Below, one piece after another: positions 8,512 to 18,368 of a DNA stretch of 64,000 nucleotides. Source of the DNA: Marinicella sp. (GTDB lineage: Bacteria; Pseudomonadota; Gammaproteobacteria; Xanthomonadales; Marinicellaceae). The stretch lies in assembly GCA_028284365.1 (NCBI GenBank), contig JANQRW010000027.1, positions 1 to 64,000 of the forward strand, written 5' to 3'. The position numbers and the translations under genes are program-made. The notes beneath the pieces were generated by a model, which was not told where the DNA came from, searched no databases, and saw only the letters and a list, made by a program, of their open reading frames with translations. How positions within the stretch are numbered: position 1 is the stretch's first letter; each line of letters starts with the position of its first letter.

Positions 8512-9261
8512 TTAGATTTTAGAAAATAGATTGGAGAATTCTGAAATGGTTACTCCATACTCTTCGAAAGTATCGTGGTTTACGTCAATTTCGTATTTGT
8601 CGATAATTTCTTTTAGATTTTGATAAGCATGGTCTATTGCTTGTTTAAGTTCTTCGTGAAGCTTAGGTATCTCTGAATCAGGTACTTTAGTTGTGTAGTA
8701 TGAACGCTGAAATAACTTGTCATTTTCACTTTTAGTTCGAGAATTATATAAGCCAGTGTCTATCATCCAGTTTATGAACTGTGATATTTTCTTAATGACA
8801 CTGTTGATGTTGCTAGAAACATTTAGGTATTTACGAGTTAAATTTATACCATCACCATGAAGTTCAGCAGCACCAAGCTTAATCAGCTTATTTAATGCTG
8901 TTTGTGGCGAATATGTGCTTCCCAGCTTTGTATAAGCAACTTCAAAAAATGAATTTTCTCCCTTTAATGGTAGATATTTATTGGTAGATGACATCCATAA
9001 GTCGCTTAATAGCTTTGCTAATTGATCTTTTGGCTTTGGTGGTTTGGACTCTAGTAAATCGCTTATGGTTGACCTCGGAATTCCCGTCAATTGATTTAAG
9101 TCGGCAATACTTAAATTTGGATACTGCATTTTTGCAGTGTGTATATGCCAGTACCTGAGTTCATTAGTCATGTGTTTGGATCTAAGTTCCGAAGCCAGCG
9201 CAATTTTTGAGATTCCTTGCATCAGTAAATTTAGCGAACTTATTATTTTTTGATTATCCAC
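8512..9261 (-). CDS. DUF6502-like helix-turn-helix protein
   Basis: This 249-residue paralogue of the protein at 7116-7859 has its HTH at about 50-70 (LSIADLNQLTGIPRSTISDL) and the shared blocks LAKLLSDLW and GENSFFEVAY...TYSPQTALNKLIKLGA. The C-terminal half is helical and lysine/glutamate-rich. It starts with GTG at 9261, directly abutting a perfect 13-base inverted repeat that overlaps its promoter, which points to autoregulation. It faces the HTH/AQDGTGN pair convergently. The DUF6502 name is tentative; DNA binding is inferred from the HTH and not shown. Confidence 0.6.
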   Translation of the reverse strand: MDNQKIISSLNLLMQGISKIALASELRSKHMTNELRYWHIHTAKMQYPNLSIADLNQLTGIPRSTISDLLESKPPKPKDQLAKLLSDLWMSSTNKYLPLKGENSFFEVAYTKLGSTYSPQTALNKLIKLGAAELHGDGINLTRKYLNVSSNINSVIKKISQFINWMIDTGLYNSRTKSENDKLFQRSYYTTKVPDSEIPKLHEELKQAIDHAYQNLKEIIDKYEIDVNHDTFEEYGVTISEFSNLFSKI

Positions 9262-9317
9262 AATGATCTGTAAAATAATTTACAGATCATTATAACCCAA
9301 AAAAGAATAATTAACAA
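9262..9317 (-). promoter_or_regulatory. Promoter with perfect 30-base palindromic operator
   Basis: On the minus strand TTGTTA (9317-9312) and TATAAT (9294-9289) are 17 bases apart, giving a start near 9282. AATGATCTGTAAA (9262-9274) and TTTACAGATCATT (9279-9291) form a perfect 13-base inverted repeat around ATAA. It covers the end of the -10 box, the start point and everything up to the GTG start codon. This is a textbook position for a repressor site, or a hairpin at the very 5' end of the mRNA. Confidence 0.7.
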
Positions 9318-9333
9318 TGCATTACTTTGCAGT

Positions 9334-9540
9334 GTTGACTCGGGAATTGGTGGCGAAAAATCAGTAGCCCTATTCAAGTACCTGGGTTATATTAAAGACA
9401 GCCCCTATATCAACTGATTTGACAATCTCGGTGACTGTAAGGCTGCCGGGTTCTTGATATGTTTTGGCCTGACTCAGGCTAACAACTAACAGTCGCTGAA
9501 AATCTTGGCAGAATGCCTTGATGTCTGCCTAAAAAGCTGA
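9334..9540 (+). pseudogene. Possible decayed coding fragment
   Basis: One frame reads as protein-like sequence (SGIGGEKSVALFKYLGY, then FDNLGDCKAAGFLICFGLTQ, then SLKILAECLDVCLKS) with two in-frame stops and no start. Composition is protein-like across about 68 codons, suggesting a remnant. I cannot name the family. It sits between the HTH gene and tRNA-Pro, a common integration spot. Little else is visible in this 300-base gap. Confidence 0.25.
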
Positions 9541-9562
9541 TTAGGGTAAACAGAAGTGTCAT

Positions 9563-9639
9563 TGGTCGGAACGAGAGGATTCGAACCTCCGACCCCCACA
9601 ACCCCATTGTGGTGCGCTACCAGGCTGCGCCACGTTCCG
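9563..9639 (-). tRNA. tRNA-Pro (GGG)
   Basis: The 77-base gene includes the encoded CCA. The acceptor stem is CGGAACG/CGTTCCG with discriminator A. The D arm is GGCGCAGCCTGGTAGCGC, the anticodon stem CCACA/TGTGG encloses the loop ATGGGGT (anticodon GGG), and the T arm is GTCGGAGGTTCGAATCC. It lies downstream of the merR-like gene in the same direction, an order seen in other gammaproteobacteria after ihfA. Confidence 0.97.
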
Positions 9640-9712
9640 AAACAGTGCGTATTCTACCACAAGAATGCTGTTTTCAAAGTGAAATGATAAGTCCCGAACG
9701 GGACAGTTTTGC

Positions 9713-10066
9713 TTATTTCAACAAATCAAGAATTTCTTCTAACTCTACACGTGTTTGTTGGATCACCTGATACGATTTGCTCGCTTCTTTTTCAGAGACT
9801 TTACCATTGAGTTTTTGTCGAGCACCCGAAATGGTATAACCGTGATCATACAATAAACTACGTATTTGTCTGATCATCATCACATCATTCCTCTGATAAT
9901 AACGGCGGTTACCACGACGCTTAACTGGATTGAGATTATCAAATTCGTTTTCCCAATAGCGCAAGACGTGTTGTTTCACATCACACAAAGTTGACACTTC
10001 ACCGATCGTAAAATACCTTTTAGCGGGTATGGGCGGCAGGGATTTATTATGACCTTGATCCAGCAT
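9713..10066 (-). CDS. MerR-family transcriptional regulator
   Basis: The 117-residue protein has a winged HTH of the MerR type at about 17-85: [25 protein letters not shown], read in two parts, followed by the wing with [13 protein letters not shown]. The C-terminal part is a short helix without metal-binding cysteines. This small MerR-like protein next to ihfA is conserved in many gammaproteobacteria; its target is not established. It overlaps the 3' end of ihfA by 20 bases, so it is part of the pheST-ihfA transcript. Confidence 0.9.
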   Translation of the reverse strand: MLDQGHNKSLPPIPAKRYFTIGEVSTLCDVKQHVLRYWENEFDNLNPVKRRGNRRYYQRNDVMMIRQIRSLLYDHGYTISGARQKLNGKVSEKEASKSYQVIQQTRVELEEILDLLK

Positions 10067-10352
10067 ATGTTTCTATCGTATTCCTCAGTTTCTGACCGGG
10101 TTTGAAAGCCACCACCCTTCTCGCTGAAATCGGTATTTCTTCCAACGTTTTTGGATTCCTGCCTGGTCTGGACTTTTTATCTCTTAACTCAAAATTACCA
10201 AAACCTGATAATTTCACACCATGACCTGCCAGTAATTGTTCCTTAATGGTGTCAAAAAAAACACTGACAAATTCGCTGGCTTCACGTTTATTTAAGCCGA
10301 CTTCCATGTATAAAATTTCTGCCAAGTCAGTCTTAGTGACGGTTTCGGTCAT
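10047..10352 (-). CDS. ihfA: Integration host factor subunit alpha
   Basis: This 101-residue DNA-bending protein pairs with IhfB in nucleoid organisation, recombination and transcription. The HU/IHF signature [20 protein letters not shown] (about 61-80) and the DNA-intercalating proline arm are present, and the alpha-type N-terminus [20 protein letters not shown] is clear. The start ATG overlaps the pheT stop (ATGA), so translation is coupled to the tRNA synthetase as in E. coli. Confidence 0.97.
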   Translation of the reverse strand: MTETVTKTDLAEILYMEVGLNKREASEFVSVFFDTIKEQLLAGHGVKLSGFGNFELRDKKSRPGRNPKTLEEIPISARRVVAFKPGQKLRNTIETYAGSRS

Positions 10353-12724
10353 GATCTAATTTCTGCATTAAGTTGTTCAGTTAAAAAGGATACCGCTTTT
10401 GATACCAGTTTGTCTACTTCTTTATCCTCTAAAGTACGATTTTTTTCCTGAAAAATCATAGCCATGGCAAGACTTTTGTATCCTTTTTCAATATTATCAC
10501 CATTGTATACATCAAACAGACACAATTTATACAATATAGTTGCCTCTTCACCCAAACTCTTTCTTACCGCAGCAGAGACCTCTGACCAAGTAACTTCATC
10601 CTTGATGATGACAGCCAAATCACGGCGTACTTGTGGAAATTTAGAAACACTTTGCCAGGCTGGTAATTTCACTTGTTGAATACCATCAATATTCAACTCG
10701 GCAATATACACCTCTTGTTTGATTTTCATTTTTTGACAAATTGATGGATGCACCTGTCCTAAATAGCCAACAACTTGGCCATCAGATTTGATGCACGCCT
10801 GCCTACCAGGATGTAAATAACTCTGGGCAGATACCTCAAACCCAAGCTCATTGGGTACATCAGCTAACAATGATTCAACATCACCTTTGATGGTGAAAAA
10901 GTCAACTTTGTCATTATTTTGTGACCATTGCTCCGGTGACTGTTGTCCAGTTTTTGCTAACAACAAGACATCATCTTGCTTGATGTCATCAGCTTTACTA
11001 AACACTTTACCCAATTCAAACAAAGCCAGTTCGTGCTCTTGGCGCGCCAGGTTAGATTTAATGTTATTTAAGACCCCTGGCAATAAATGTGTACGCATCA
11101 CTGCCATTTCTTTGTTCAATGGATTGGCCAAAGCAAAGACATCTTGTGCTAACTTCAAATCACTGACTTGCTTTTCCCCAACGAATGAATAATTGATGAC
11201 TTCCTGGTAACCCAAATCAGCCAGTTGGTTTTTAATGAATCGAATCTGCTTCAATTGTTCAGGAATGATTCTAATGGCATCAGTAGATGCCAGACGGTGT
11301 GATGGCATTTGGTCATAACCAACCACTCGCACCACTTCTTCAATCAAGTCTTCACTGATGGCCAAATCAAAACGCCATGAAGGCGATTTAACAGTCCAGC
11401 TTTTACCATCAAAGTTGGCGGCAAAACCCAAATCATTGAATATTTGAGTCACCTTATCCGTTTGGACATCAAAACCCAACACTTTTCTCAAGTGCTCAAC
11501 AGTAAGCTCAATGGTTTGTTGTTTTGGTATGTATTCTTCAGCTCGCTCAACATGTATCGGAGCCACCTCACCACCACAAATATCAGTTATTAACGCAGTT
11601 GCTCGTTCTAATGCGACGGCTTGCAAATCCCAGTCCACACCACGTTCAAAGCGCAAAGCTGATTCTGTATGAACACCCAGCTTACGTGATTTACCCATGA
11701 TGGTGGCTGGATCAAAATAGGCTGACTCTAAAATGATGTCTTGGGTTTGGTCATTAACACCACTGTCCAAACCACCGATCACACCCGCCACTGCCAAAGC
11801 TTTGTTTTCATCGGCAATCACCAAAAATTCATCGGTTAATTTGGCTTCAGATTGATCTAATAGTTGTAAGGCTTCATTTAGGTTGGCCATACGCACAATG
11901 ATTGAGCCATCTATTTTGTCCAAATCAAAGGCATGCATTGGCTGCCCCAGTTCCAACATCACATAGTTGGTTACATCAACCACTGGATGAATGGACTTGA
12001 TACCACTGCGCCTAAGACACTCTTTCATCCACAACGGTGTGATTTTGGCGTTGTCAATGCCTTTGATGATTCGACTGCCATATATAGGACATTGTGCAGG
12101 CGCTGCTAATGAAACCTTAATGCGCTCAGTAAGACTAGAATCCACTGCATCAATCTTGGGAGAATTGATTTCCAGGTAATTTAAAGTGGCCACTTCACGC
12201 GCCACCCCGCGCATACAGAAACAATCCGCACGATTCGGTGTCAGGTCAACATCAATGACCTGATCATTTAAATTCATATATACAGCAACATTTTCACCAA
12301 CAGGCGCATCAACTGGCAATTCAATGATGCCATCAGATTCCTGGCTGATGCCCAACTCCACCTCAGAGCACAGCATACCATGAGATTCTACGCCACGGAG
12401 TTTTGACTTTTTAATTTTAAAGTTGCCAGGTAATACCGCACCAATTTTTGATAAAGCAGTCTTTAAACCTGGTCGAGCATTAGGTGCACCACAGACGATT
12501 TGTAAAGTTTCATCACCCGCATTAACCACACATACTTTTAATTTGTCAGCATCTGGGTGTTTTTCACAAGCAATTATCTCAGCCACAACCACACCACTGA
12601 ATTCACCAGCGGCCGGCTCAACACCATCAACTTCTAAGCCTAACATGGTTAATTGTTCCATCACTGCGGCACTTGACTGGTCGTAGTTAACCCATTGTTT
12701 TAACCAATTTTCACTGAATTTCAT
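10349..12724 (-). CDS. pheT: Phenylalanine--tRNA ligase beta subunit
   Basis: The 791-residue editing and structural subunit of the (alpha beta)2 PheRS has the usual length. Domains in order: the tRNA-binding OB domain at about 40-150 ([20 protein letters not shown]), the B3/B4 editing domain around 210-390, B5 around 400-475, the catalytic-like core, and the C-terminal anticodon-binding FDX-ACB domain from about 697 ([16 protein letters not shown]). It has an AGGAAC ribosome binding site and starts 10 bases after pheS. Confidence 0.98.
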   Translation of the reverse strand: MKFSENWLKQWVNYDQSSAAVMEQLTMLGLEVDGVEPAAGEFSGVVVAEIIACEKHPDADKLKVCVVNAGDETLQIVCGAPNARPGLKTALSKIGAVLPGNFKIKKSKLRGVESHGMLCSEVELGISQESDGIIELPVDAPVGENVAVYMNLNDQVIDVDLTPNRADCFCMRGVAREVATLNYLEINSPKIDAVDSSLTERIKVSLAAPAQCPIYGSRIIKGIDNAKITPLWMKECLRRSGIKSIHPVVDVTNYVMLELGQPMHAFDLDKIDGSIIVRMANLNEALQLLDQSEAKLTDEFLVIADENKALAVAGVIGGLDSGVNDQTQDIILESAYFDPATIMGKSRKLGVHTESALRFERGVDWDLQAVALERATALITDICGGEVAPIHVERAEEYIPKQQTIELTVEHLRKVLGFDVQTDKVTQIFNDLGFAANFDGKSWTVKSPSWRFDLAISEDLIEEVVRVVGYDQMPSHRLASTDAIRIIPEQLKQIRFIKNQLADLGYQEVINYSFVGEKQVSDLKLAQDVFALANPLNKEMAVMRTHLLPGVLNNIKSNLARQEHELALFELGKVFSKADDIKQDDVLLLAKTGQQSPEQWSQNNDKVDFFTIKGDVESLLADVPNELGFEVSAQSYLHPGRQACIKSDGQVVGYLGQVHPSICQKMKIKQEVYIAELNIDGIQQVKLPAWQSVSKFPQVRRDLAVIIKDEVTWSEVSAAVRKSLGEEATILYKLCLFDVYNGDNIEKGYKSLAMAMIFQEKNRTLEDKEVDKLVSKAVSFLTEQLNAEIRS

Positions 12725-12734
12725 TTATCTGTTC

Positions 12735-13733
12735 CTATGACTGAAACTGGCGTAAAAAGGCCATGTCATTTTCAAAAAAGTTACGTAAATCTTGAACACC
12801 ATAGCGCAGCATGGCAAATCGCTCCACACCCAGGCCAAAGGCAAATCCCGTGTATTTTTCCGGGTCAATACCACCTGAGCGCAATACATTTGGGTGAACC
12901 ATGCCACAACCCAACACTTCCAACCAATCGATACTGCCATCATCCTTTTTCCATTCCACATCAACTTCAGCGGAAGGTTCAGTGAATGGAAAGTAAGACG
13001 GCCTTAATCTGATTTGCAAATCATCCTCAAAGAATGCATTAACAAATTGATTCAAAACACCTTTTAATGACGCAAAAGTCACATCTTCACCAATAACCAA
13101 ACCTTCTACCTGATGAAACATCGGGGTATGAGTTTGATCAGAGTCACTTCTATAAACTTTACCTGGCGCAATGATCTTGATTGGTGGCTGCATGGTTTTC
13201 ATGGCTCTGATTTGAACCGGTGATGTGTGTGTTCTCAGCAAATGACCATCTGGGAAATAAAACGTATCATGCATGGCACGAGCCGGATGATGTGCAGGAA
13301 AATTTAAAGCCTCAAAATTATGAAAATCATCTTCAATTTCAGGCCCTGTAACCACATCAAAACCAACCTGAGAAAACAAATCAATGATGCGCTGCATGGT
13401 TCTACTCACAGGATGCACTCCGCCACGCCCCATCTGACGCCCAGGAAGGGTGACATCAATGGCCTCATCCATTAGTTTTTCATTCAACTCAGCTGCCATC
13501 AACGTATTCTTTTTCTCTTGAATCGCTGTAAACAATTGGCCTTTGGCTTGATTAATGGCTTGACCAGCTGTTTTTCTCACCTCAGGTGGCAATTGACCCA
13601 ATTGTTTCAATTGCATCGTCACTGTACCTTTTTGACCCAAGTATTGAACCCGAACTTCATCCAATGCCTGAACCGAGGATGCGGCGTTAATCTGGGCTAA
13701 GCCATCGCTTACGATTTGTTGCAAATCACTCAC
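12735..13733 (-). CDS. pheS: Phenylalanine--tRNA ligase alpha subunit
   Basis: The catalytic subunit of PheRS has 332 residues. It shows an N-terminal coiled coil (about 1-85), class II motif 2 with FHQVEGLVI, and motif 3 [13 protein letters not shown] near the C terminus. The start codon is GTG ([12 protein letters not shown]); the ribosome binding site is weak (AGAG). It is separated from the upstream rplT by a terminator and a family A repeat, so it probably has its own promoter within or after that repeat. pheT follows. Confidence 0.97.
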   Translation of the reverse strand: MSDLQQIVSDGLAQINAASSVQALDEVRVQYLGQKGTVTMQLKQLGQLPPEVRKTAGQAINQAKGQLFTAIQEKKNTLMAAELNEKLMDEAIDVTLPGRQMGRGGVHPVSRTMQRIIDLFSQVGFDVVTGPEIEDDFHNFEALNFPAHHPARAMHDTFYFPDGHLLRTHTSPVQIRAMKTMQPPIKIIAPGKVYRSDSDQTHTPMFHQVEGLVIGEDVTFASLKGVLNQFVNAFFEDDLQIRLRPSYFPFTEPSAEVDVEWKKDDGSIDWLEVLGCGMVHPNVLRSGGIDPEKYTGFAFGLGVERFAMLRYGVQDLRNFFENDMAFLRQFQS

Positions 13734-13770
13734 TGTTATTCTCTGTTTTTTGTTGATAAATATTATTGTG

Positions 13771-13919
13771 GAGAGTTGATGATCAACTCAACCGGCGCAC
13801 TCGGTTGGCGAAGCCCTGCTGAGTCAGAGAGGGCAAGCCCGAGGTTGCAAGCCATGCTGGCCGTGGTCGCATTCATTTATGTCTGGAACATAAATGAATG
13901 AAGACCCAACAGCATTCCT
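13771..13919 (+). repeat. Interspersed repeat, family A, copy 2
   Basis: This copy is colinear with the minus strand of 1-146. It contains GTTGATGATCAAC, CCGGCGCACTCGGTTGG, GGCAAGCCCGAGGTTGC, CTGGCCGTGGTCG, the hairpin CATTCATTTATGT...ACATAAATGAATG, and the shared terminus GAAGACCCAACAGCATTCCT. Compared with copy 1 the hairpin has paired changes that keep complementarity. It is placed between the rplT terminator and pheS. Confidence 0.75.
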
Positions 13920-13927
13920 ATATGCAT

Positions 13928-13958
13928 AAAAAAAGGAATCAGTTAAACCACTGATTCC
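13928..13958 (-). terminator. Terminator after rplT
   Basis: GGAATCAGT and ACTGATTCC form a nine-pair stem around a six-base loop; in the minus direction it is followed by a run of seven T. It ends the thrS-infC-rpmI-rplT transcript 44 bases past the rplT stop. Confidence 0.9.
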
Positions 13959-14001
13959 TCTTCTTGATCTATATTTTAGTACGTCCCTAAGGACAGACTA
14001 T

Positions 14002-14358
14002 TTATGCCAGTGCTGCTTTGGCTTGTTCAACAACAGCAGCGAAACCTGCTTTGTCGTGTACAGCCATATCAGCAAGAACTTTACGATCTAAAGAGATATC
14101 AGCTTTTTTCAAGCCATTGATAAATCGTGAATAGCTCATGCCATTATTTCGAGCACCTGCATTGATACGAGTGATCCACAATGCACGAAATGTTCTCTTT
14201 CTGGCTTTACGGTCACGGTAAGCATATTGACCTGCTTTGATAACCGCTTGTTTAGCAACGCGGTAAATTTTACGACGCGCGTTGTAATAGCCTTTGGCTA
14301 ATTTCAATACTTTTTTATGTCTTCTGCGTGCTTGAACGCCTCTTTTAACTCTTGCCAT
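14002..14358 (-). CDS. rplT: 50S ribosomal protein L20
   Basis: L20, 118 residues, binds 23S rRNA early in large-subunit assembly; in E. coli it also represses translation of its own operon. The extended basic N-terminus ([20 protein letters not shown]) and globular C-terminal domain match the family over the full length. A GGAG ribosome binding site precedes the ATG. It follows rpmI by 16 bases. Confidence 0.98.
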   Translation of the reverse strand: MARVKRGVQARRRHKKVLKLAKGYYNARRKIYRVAKQAVIKAGQYAYRDRKARKRTFRALWITRINAGARNNGMSYSRFINGLKKADISLDRKVLADMAVHDKAGFAAVVEQAKAALA

Positions 14359-14374
14359 GTTATTTCTCCTTTAA

Positions 14375-14569
14375 TTACGCGTAAGGTAAAAGTCTTTTCA
14401 CTGAATTCTCATCAGCTTCATGAACCATGGTAGTACCACGTAGGTTACGTTTACGTTTGGTACTCATCTTAGTTAAAATATGACTTCTGAAAGCTTGCTT
14501 TCTTTTGAAGCCACTGGCGGTTTTTTTAAAGCGCTTAGCAGCGCCTTTTTTGGTTTTCATTTTAGGCAT
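14375..14569 (-). CDS. rpmI: 50S ribosomal protein L35
   Basis: L35 is a 64-residue basic protein of the large subunit. The family N-terminus [19 protein letters not shown] is complete. An AGGAGGGC ribosome binding site precedes the ATG. The gene lies between infC and rplT in the conserved order. Confidence 0.98.
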   Translation of the reverse strand: MPKMKTKKGAAKRFKKTASGFKRKQAFRSHILTKMSTKRKRNLRGTTMVHEADENSVKRLLPYA

Positions 14570-14681
14570 AACGCCCTCCTGTTTTCATTTATATACGCCA
14601 GCAAGTAGATGACTTAACATCTTTGTTCATACTTGACTCACTGGTCCGCTAGTTCTTTTTAGGGCATTTAAACCCAAATGA

Positions 14682-15206
14682 TTACTTGTTCGGCTTTGGT
14701 GCCAACAACATAATCATAAATCGACCTTCCATTTTCGCTGGTCGTTGTTCAACAACCACTTCATCCACTAAATCTCTTTCCAATCGATCCAGCATATCCG
14801 AACCGATGTCTCTGTGTGCCAATTCACGTCCTCTGAACATGATGGTCACCTTGACCTTATTACCCTGGCCAATAAACTTTCTTAAGTTACGAAGTTTGAC
14901 TTGATAATCCGCTTCTTCAGTATTGGGCCTGAACTTGACCTCTTTTAACTGAACTTTCTTTTGTTTCTTTTTGGCTTGCTGGTTCTTTTTGGCTTGTTCA
15001 AACTTGAACTTACCATAATCCATAATTTTACAAACTGGTGGAGCTGCTTTGGGTGATATTTCTACCAAATCCAAACCTGCTCCTCGAGCCCTATCTAAGG
15101 CTTCGGCAGTTGTGATGATTCCAACTTGTTCTCCATGTTGGTCAATAAGCCTTACTTCAGGAACCCTGATTTGCTTGTTCCTGCGTACTTTGTCATTTCT
15201 AGCGAT
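14682..15206 (-). CDS. infC: Translation initiation factor IF-3 with ATC start
   Basis: IF-3 checks start-codon pairing on the 30S subunit. No ATG, GTG or TTG lies at the expected N terminus. In frame, an upstream TGA is followed by CTA and then ATC GCT AGA AAT GAC (ATC at 15206-15204), eight bases after GGAGG. Starting there gives 174 residues beginning (M)[18 protein letters not shown], the family N terminus; a TTG at 15074 would remove 44 conserved residues. Rare AUU/AUC-type starts are known in infC, allowing IF-3 to repress its own synthesis. The C-terminal domain (about 85-174) with [12 protein letters not shown] is complete. Confidence 0.93.
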   Translation of the reverse strand: MARNDKVRRNKQIRVPEVRLIDQHGEQVGIITTAEALDRARGAGLDLVEISPKAAPPVCKIMDYGKFKFEQAKKNQQAKKKQKKVQLKEVKFRPNTEEADYQVKLRNLRKFIGQGNKVKVTIMFRGRELAHRDIGSDMLDRLERDLVDEVVVEQRPAKMEGRFMIMLLAPKPNK

Positions 15207-15252
15207 TAGTCAATCCTCCAATACATAAAATACCAATAAAACCCTTTTGGCT

Positions 15253-17160
15253 TTATTTTTTCTCATTAATTTGCAGATTCATTAATTGAATCAAATCTTC
15301 AACCTTCATCGAACCCAAATCTTGTCCATCATGCGATCTCACAGTAATGGTTTCACTTTCAAGTTCGTTATTACCCACAATAACCAAGTAATTCGCCTTG
15401 TTCAAGGTGTGCTGGCGAATTTTATAGCCGATCTTCTCGTTTCTCAAGTCATAAATCGCTCTAAAACCCTGATTTTTCAATGTTTGTCCCACTTTTTGGG
15501 CATATTCAGACTGCTGACTGGTAATATTGAGCACAGCAACCTGTGTTGGAGCCAACCACAGTGGCATATTACCAGCATGGTGCTCAAGCAAAATCCCAAT
15601 GAACCGCTCGAACGATCCCAGTATAGCCCGATGCAACATCACCGGTGTGACACGGTCTCCATTTTCATCAACATATGTCGCTTCCAAACGGTTTGGCATG
15701 GAAAAGTCTACTTGAATGGTACCGCACTGCCATACCCTGCCCAAGCAGTCCTTTAATGAAAACTCTATTTTGGGACCATAAAAAGCGCCTTCACCGGGCA
15801 ATTCTTCCCAATCAATACCTTTGGCATCCAGGGCATCAGCCAAAGCTTTTTCTGATTTATCCCAAACTTCATCACTACCTACTCGTTTTTCAGGACGTGT
15901 AGAAATGCGGTAGATGATTTCATTAAAGCCAAAGTCTGCATAAACCTCATGCAAAAAGTCGATGAACTCAGAAACCTCAACTCCAATTTGATCTTCTTGA
16001 CAAAAAATATGTGCATCGTCTTGAACAAAACCACGCACTCGCATTAAACCATGCAAAGCACCAGAGGGTTCATTGCGATGACAAGAACCGAATTCTGCCA
16101 AACGAATAGGTAAATCACGGTATGATTTTAATCCTTGGTTATAGACTTGCACATGACAAGGACAATTCATGGGTTTAACCGCAAACTGTCGGTTTTCAGA
16201 TTCCACACTGAACATGTCATCACCAAATTTATCAGCATGGCCTGATTTTTCCCACAAAGTGTACTCAACCACCGATGGTGTGTTGATTTCCTTATAATCG
16301 CGCGCATTCAGTTTTTTACGCATGTATTGTTGTACAGCCTGATATATAGACCAACCTCGTTCATGCCAAAAAACCATGCCGGGTGCTTCTTCTTGAAAAT
16401 GGAACAAATCCATCTGTTTACCCAGTTTTCTGTGATCGCGTTTTTCAGCCTCCTCCAACAGATGTAAGTAAGCTTTCAAATCCTTTTTATCGTGCCACGC
16501 AGTACCATAAACACGCTGTAGCATTTCGTTGTTGCTGTCACCACGCCAATAAGCACCTGCAATACTCATTAATTTGAAGACTTTTATTTTACCAGTGTTG
16601 GGCACATGCGGACCGCGGCACAAGTCTACAAACTCACCTTGTCTATAGAGTGATAACACCTCATTTTCAGGAATATCACGAATGATTTCAGCTTTATACT
16701 TTTCACCCTTCTGTTCAAAGAACTCAATGGCCTCATTGCGTGACATTTCAAAACGTTCTACGGACAATTTTTCCTTAACGATTTTCTTCATTTCCGCAGT
16801 TATTTTAGCCAAATCATCTTCATGAAATGGATCTTTGGATGCAAAATCATAGTAAAAACCATTTTCAATGACTGGCCCAATAGTCACCTCAACCTTAGGA
16901 AACAAACGTTGCACTGCCTGAGCCATTAAATGGGCTGCAGAATGTCGCAACACTTCTAAACCATCCTCTGTATTGCCCGTCACTATGGTTAACTCAATAT
17001 CCTTTTCAACCAAGTGTGACAGGTCAACCATTTCACCATCAACACGCGCAGCCAAAGCAGCATTAGCCAAACCTGGGCCAATGTCTTCAGCTACCGCTGC
17101 AACAGTTAATGCTTGTTCATATTTGCGCTGAGTTCCATCAGACAAAGTTACAGTAATCAT
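15253..17160 (-). CDS. thrS: Threonine--tRNA ligase
   Basis: This class II synthetase of about 635 residues charges tRNA-Thr. Domains in order: TGS (about 1-60), the editing domain SAD with [12 protein letters not shown], then the catalytic core with the zinc-binding MNCPCH and DDAHIFC, motif 3 around [15 protein letters not shown], and the anticodon-binding domain after about 530. The ATG at 17160 (MITVTLSDG) is chosen because homologues begin there; ATGs at 17172 and 17190 add residues without support. infC starts 47 bases downstream. Confidence 0.96.
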   Translation of the reverse strand: MITVTLSDGTQRKYEQALTVAAVAEDIGPGLANAALAARVDGEMVDLSHLVEKDIELTIVTGNTEDGLEVLRHSAAHLMAQAVQRLFPKVEVTIGPVIENGFYYDFASKDPFHEDDLAKITAEMKKIVKEKLSVERFEMSRNEAIEFFEQKGEKYKAEIIRDIPENEVLSLYRQGEFVDLCRGPHVPNTGKIKVFKLMSIAGAYWRGDSNNEMLQRVYGTAWHDKKDLKAYLHLLEEAEKRDHRKLGKQMDLFHFQEEAPGMVFWHERGWSIYQAVQQYMRKKLNARDYKEINTPSVVEYTLWEKSGHADKFGDDMFSVESENRQFAVKPMNCPCHVQVYNQGLKSYRDLPIRLAEFGSCHRNEPSGALHGLMRVRGFVQDDAHIFCQEDQIGVEVSEFIDFLHEVYADFGFNEIIYRISTRPEKRVGSDEVWDKSEKALADALDAKGIDWEELPGEGAFYGPKIEFSLKDCLGRVWQCGTIQVDFSMPNRLEATYVDENGDRVTPVMLHRAILGSFERFIGILLEHHAGNMPLWLAPTQVAVLNITSQQSEYAQKVGQTLKNQGFRAIYDLRNEKIGYKIRQHTLNKANYLVIVGNNELESETITVRSHDGQDLGSMKVEDLIQLMNLQINEKK

Positions 17161-17304
17161 GATTTTTTCCATGCATTGAGCAAAGCTCAAAAAAATTACA
17201 ACAGCCCCTTGTTTGATTCCGAGTCAAACAAAAGTATCTGTTGGTGTTCAGTACGAGTAAAAAAGAGCGGGATTATAGCATGTCATTTACTTAAAAAATA
17301 CCAT

Positions 17305-18033
17305 TCAGGAATGGCAAATCTCTAAATATCTTTTGATGACCTCTTTCACACCCAGCTCAAGTGACTCAACGGTCAAAGCATGACCAATTGAAACCTCTAA
17401 AACACCAGGAATCGTTAAAAACTCTGACAGGTTATTCAAATCCAAATCATGACCAGCATTGACCCCCAAACCCAACTCTTGTGCTGTTTTTGCAGCCAGC
17501 ATATATTCTTGTAACGTATCAGAATAATCATTTGTTGGAAATGCACTGGCGTATGCCTCTGTATACAGCTCTATACGATCAACTCCTGTTTGTGCTGCCA
17601 ATTTAATTTGCGTCACATCCGGATCAATAAATAAAGAACTTCTAATGCCTATATTTTCAAGCTGACGTGCCAGTTCACAAATCCAATCAAAATGCTGTTC
17701 CAAATCCCAGCCATGATCTGATGTCAACTGATCAGGTGCATCCGGCACCAATGTACATTGGTCAGGTTTAGTTTCCATAATCAATGCCATAAATTCAGTT
17801 GAAGGATAACCCTCTACATTCAATTCAGCATCTTCGTACCGTTTACAAAGTCTGGCTAAATCACGCGTATCTTGACGCGTTGTGTGACGCTCATCCTGGC
17901 GTGGGTGTACAGTCAATCCTTGTACACCCATACCGATCAGCTTTTCACCATATGCAACAACATTGGGATAATCCCTGCCTCTAGAATTTCTAAGTAGAGC
18001 AATCTTATTTAAATTAACGCTGAGCGCAGTCAT
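17305..18033 (-). CDS. pdxJ: Pyridoxine 5'-phosphate synthase
   Basis: PdxJ condenses 1-deoxyxylulose 5-phosphate with aminoacetone phosphate in the last step of de novo vitamin B6 synthesis. The 242-residue TIM-barrel protein shows SVNLNKIALLRNSRG at the N terminus, the phosphate-binding HPRQDERHT, NVEGYPS, CTLVPDAPDQLTSDHG, and the C-terminal GHDLDLNNL and EVSIGHALTVESL. It stands alone, without acpS or recO next to it. Confidence 0.96.
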   Translation of the reverse strand: MTALSVNLNKIALLRNSRGRDYPNVVAYGEKLIGMGVQGLTVHPRQDERHTTRQDTRDLARLCKRYEDAELNVEGYPSTEFMALIMETKPDQCTLVPDAPDQLTSDHGWDLEQHFDWICELARQLENIGIRSSLFIDPDVTQIKLAAQTGVDRIELYTEAYASAFPTNDYSDTLQEYMLAAKTAQELGLGVNAGHDLDLNNLSEFLTIPGVLEVSIGHALTVESLELGVKEVIKRYLEICHS

Positions 18034-18368
18034 AAACCAACAACCACTTTTTAAAAGTAAATTTTAACTTAAACAGTAGCTGTAATAGAATAAATTCAGC
18101 ACAAGAATCCATTTTTAAAGAAGAAGTATTGAAGAAGTTAGCGGAAACAATACAGAGAGAAAACGTCAACCCACAAAACTCTGTATTGTCCCGCTGGTGT
18201 AGGATAAATTAATAGCCCACTGTTTGGAGATAATTTGACCTCCCCCTGTTCGTTTCACATATTGCGAAATGAGATAAAACTGATGTGAGAACATACAGGT
18301 TGAATAGAATTTTACATCAAAGCACCTTGGTGGTAATATTGCGTACAAACATGCGCGCAAAATATTAC
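18034..18368. other. Intergenic region, nothing definite
   Basis: This gap lies between the divergent pdxJ and the HTH gene at 18369. It is AT-rich, with no convincing tRNA, terminator, repeat or strong promoter. Loosely paired TCACAT/ATGTGA blocks lie near 18256-18291. The HTH gene might start as early as 18285. Confidence 0.4.

Noticed and set aside
14682..15074. infC starting at the TTG at 15074
   Set aside because: It would drop 44 residues of the conserved N-terminal domain; the ATC with GGAGG fits better.
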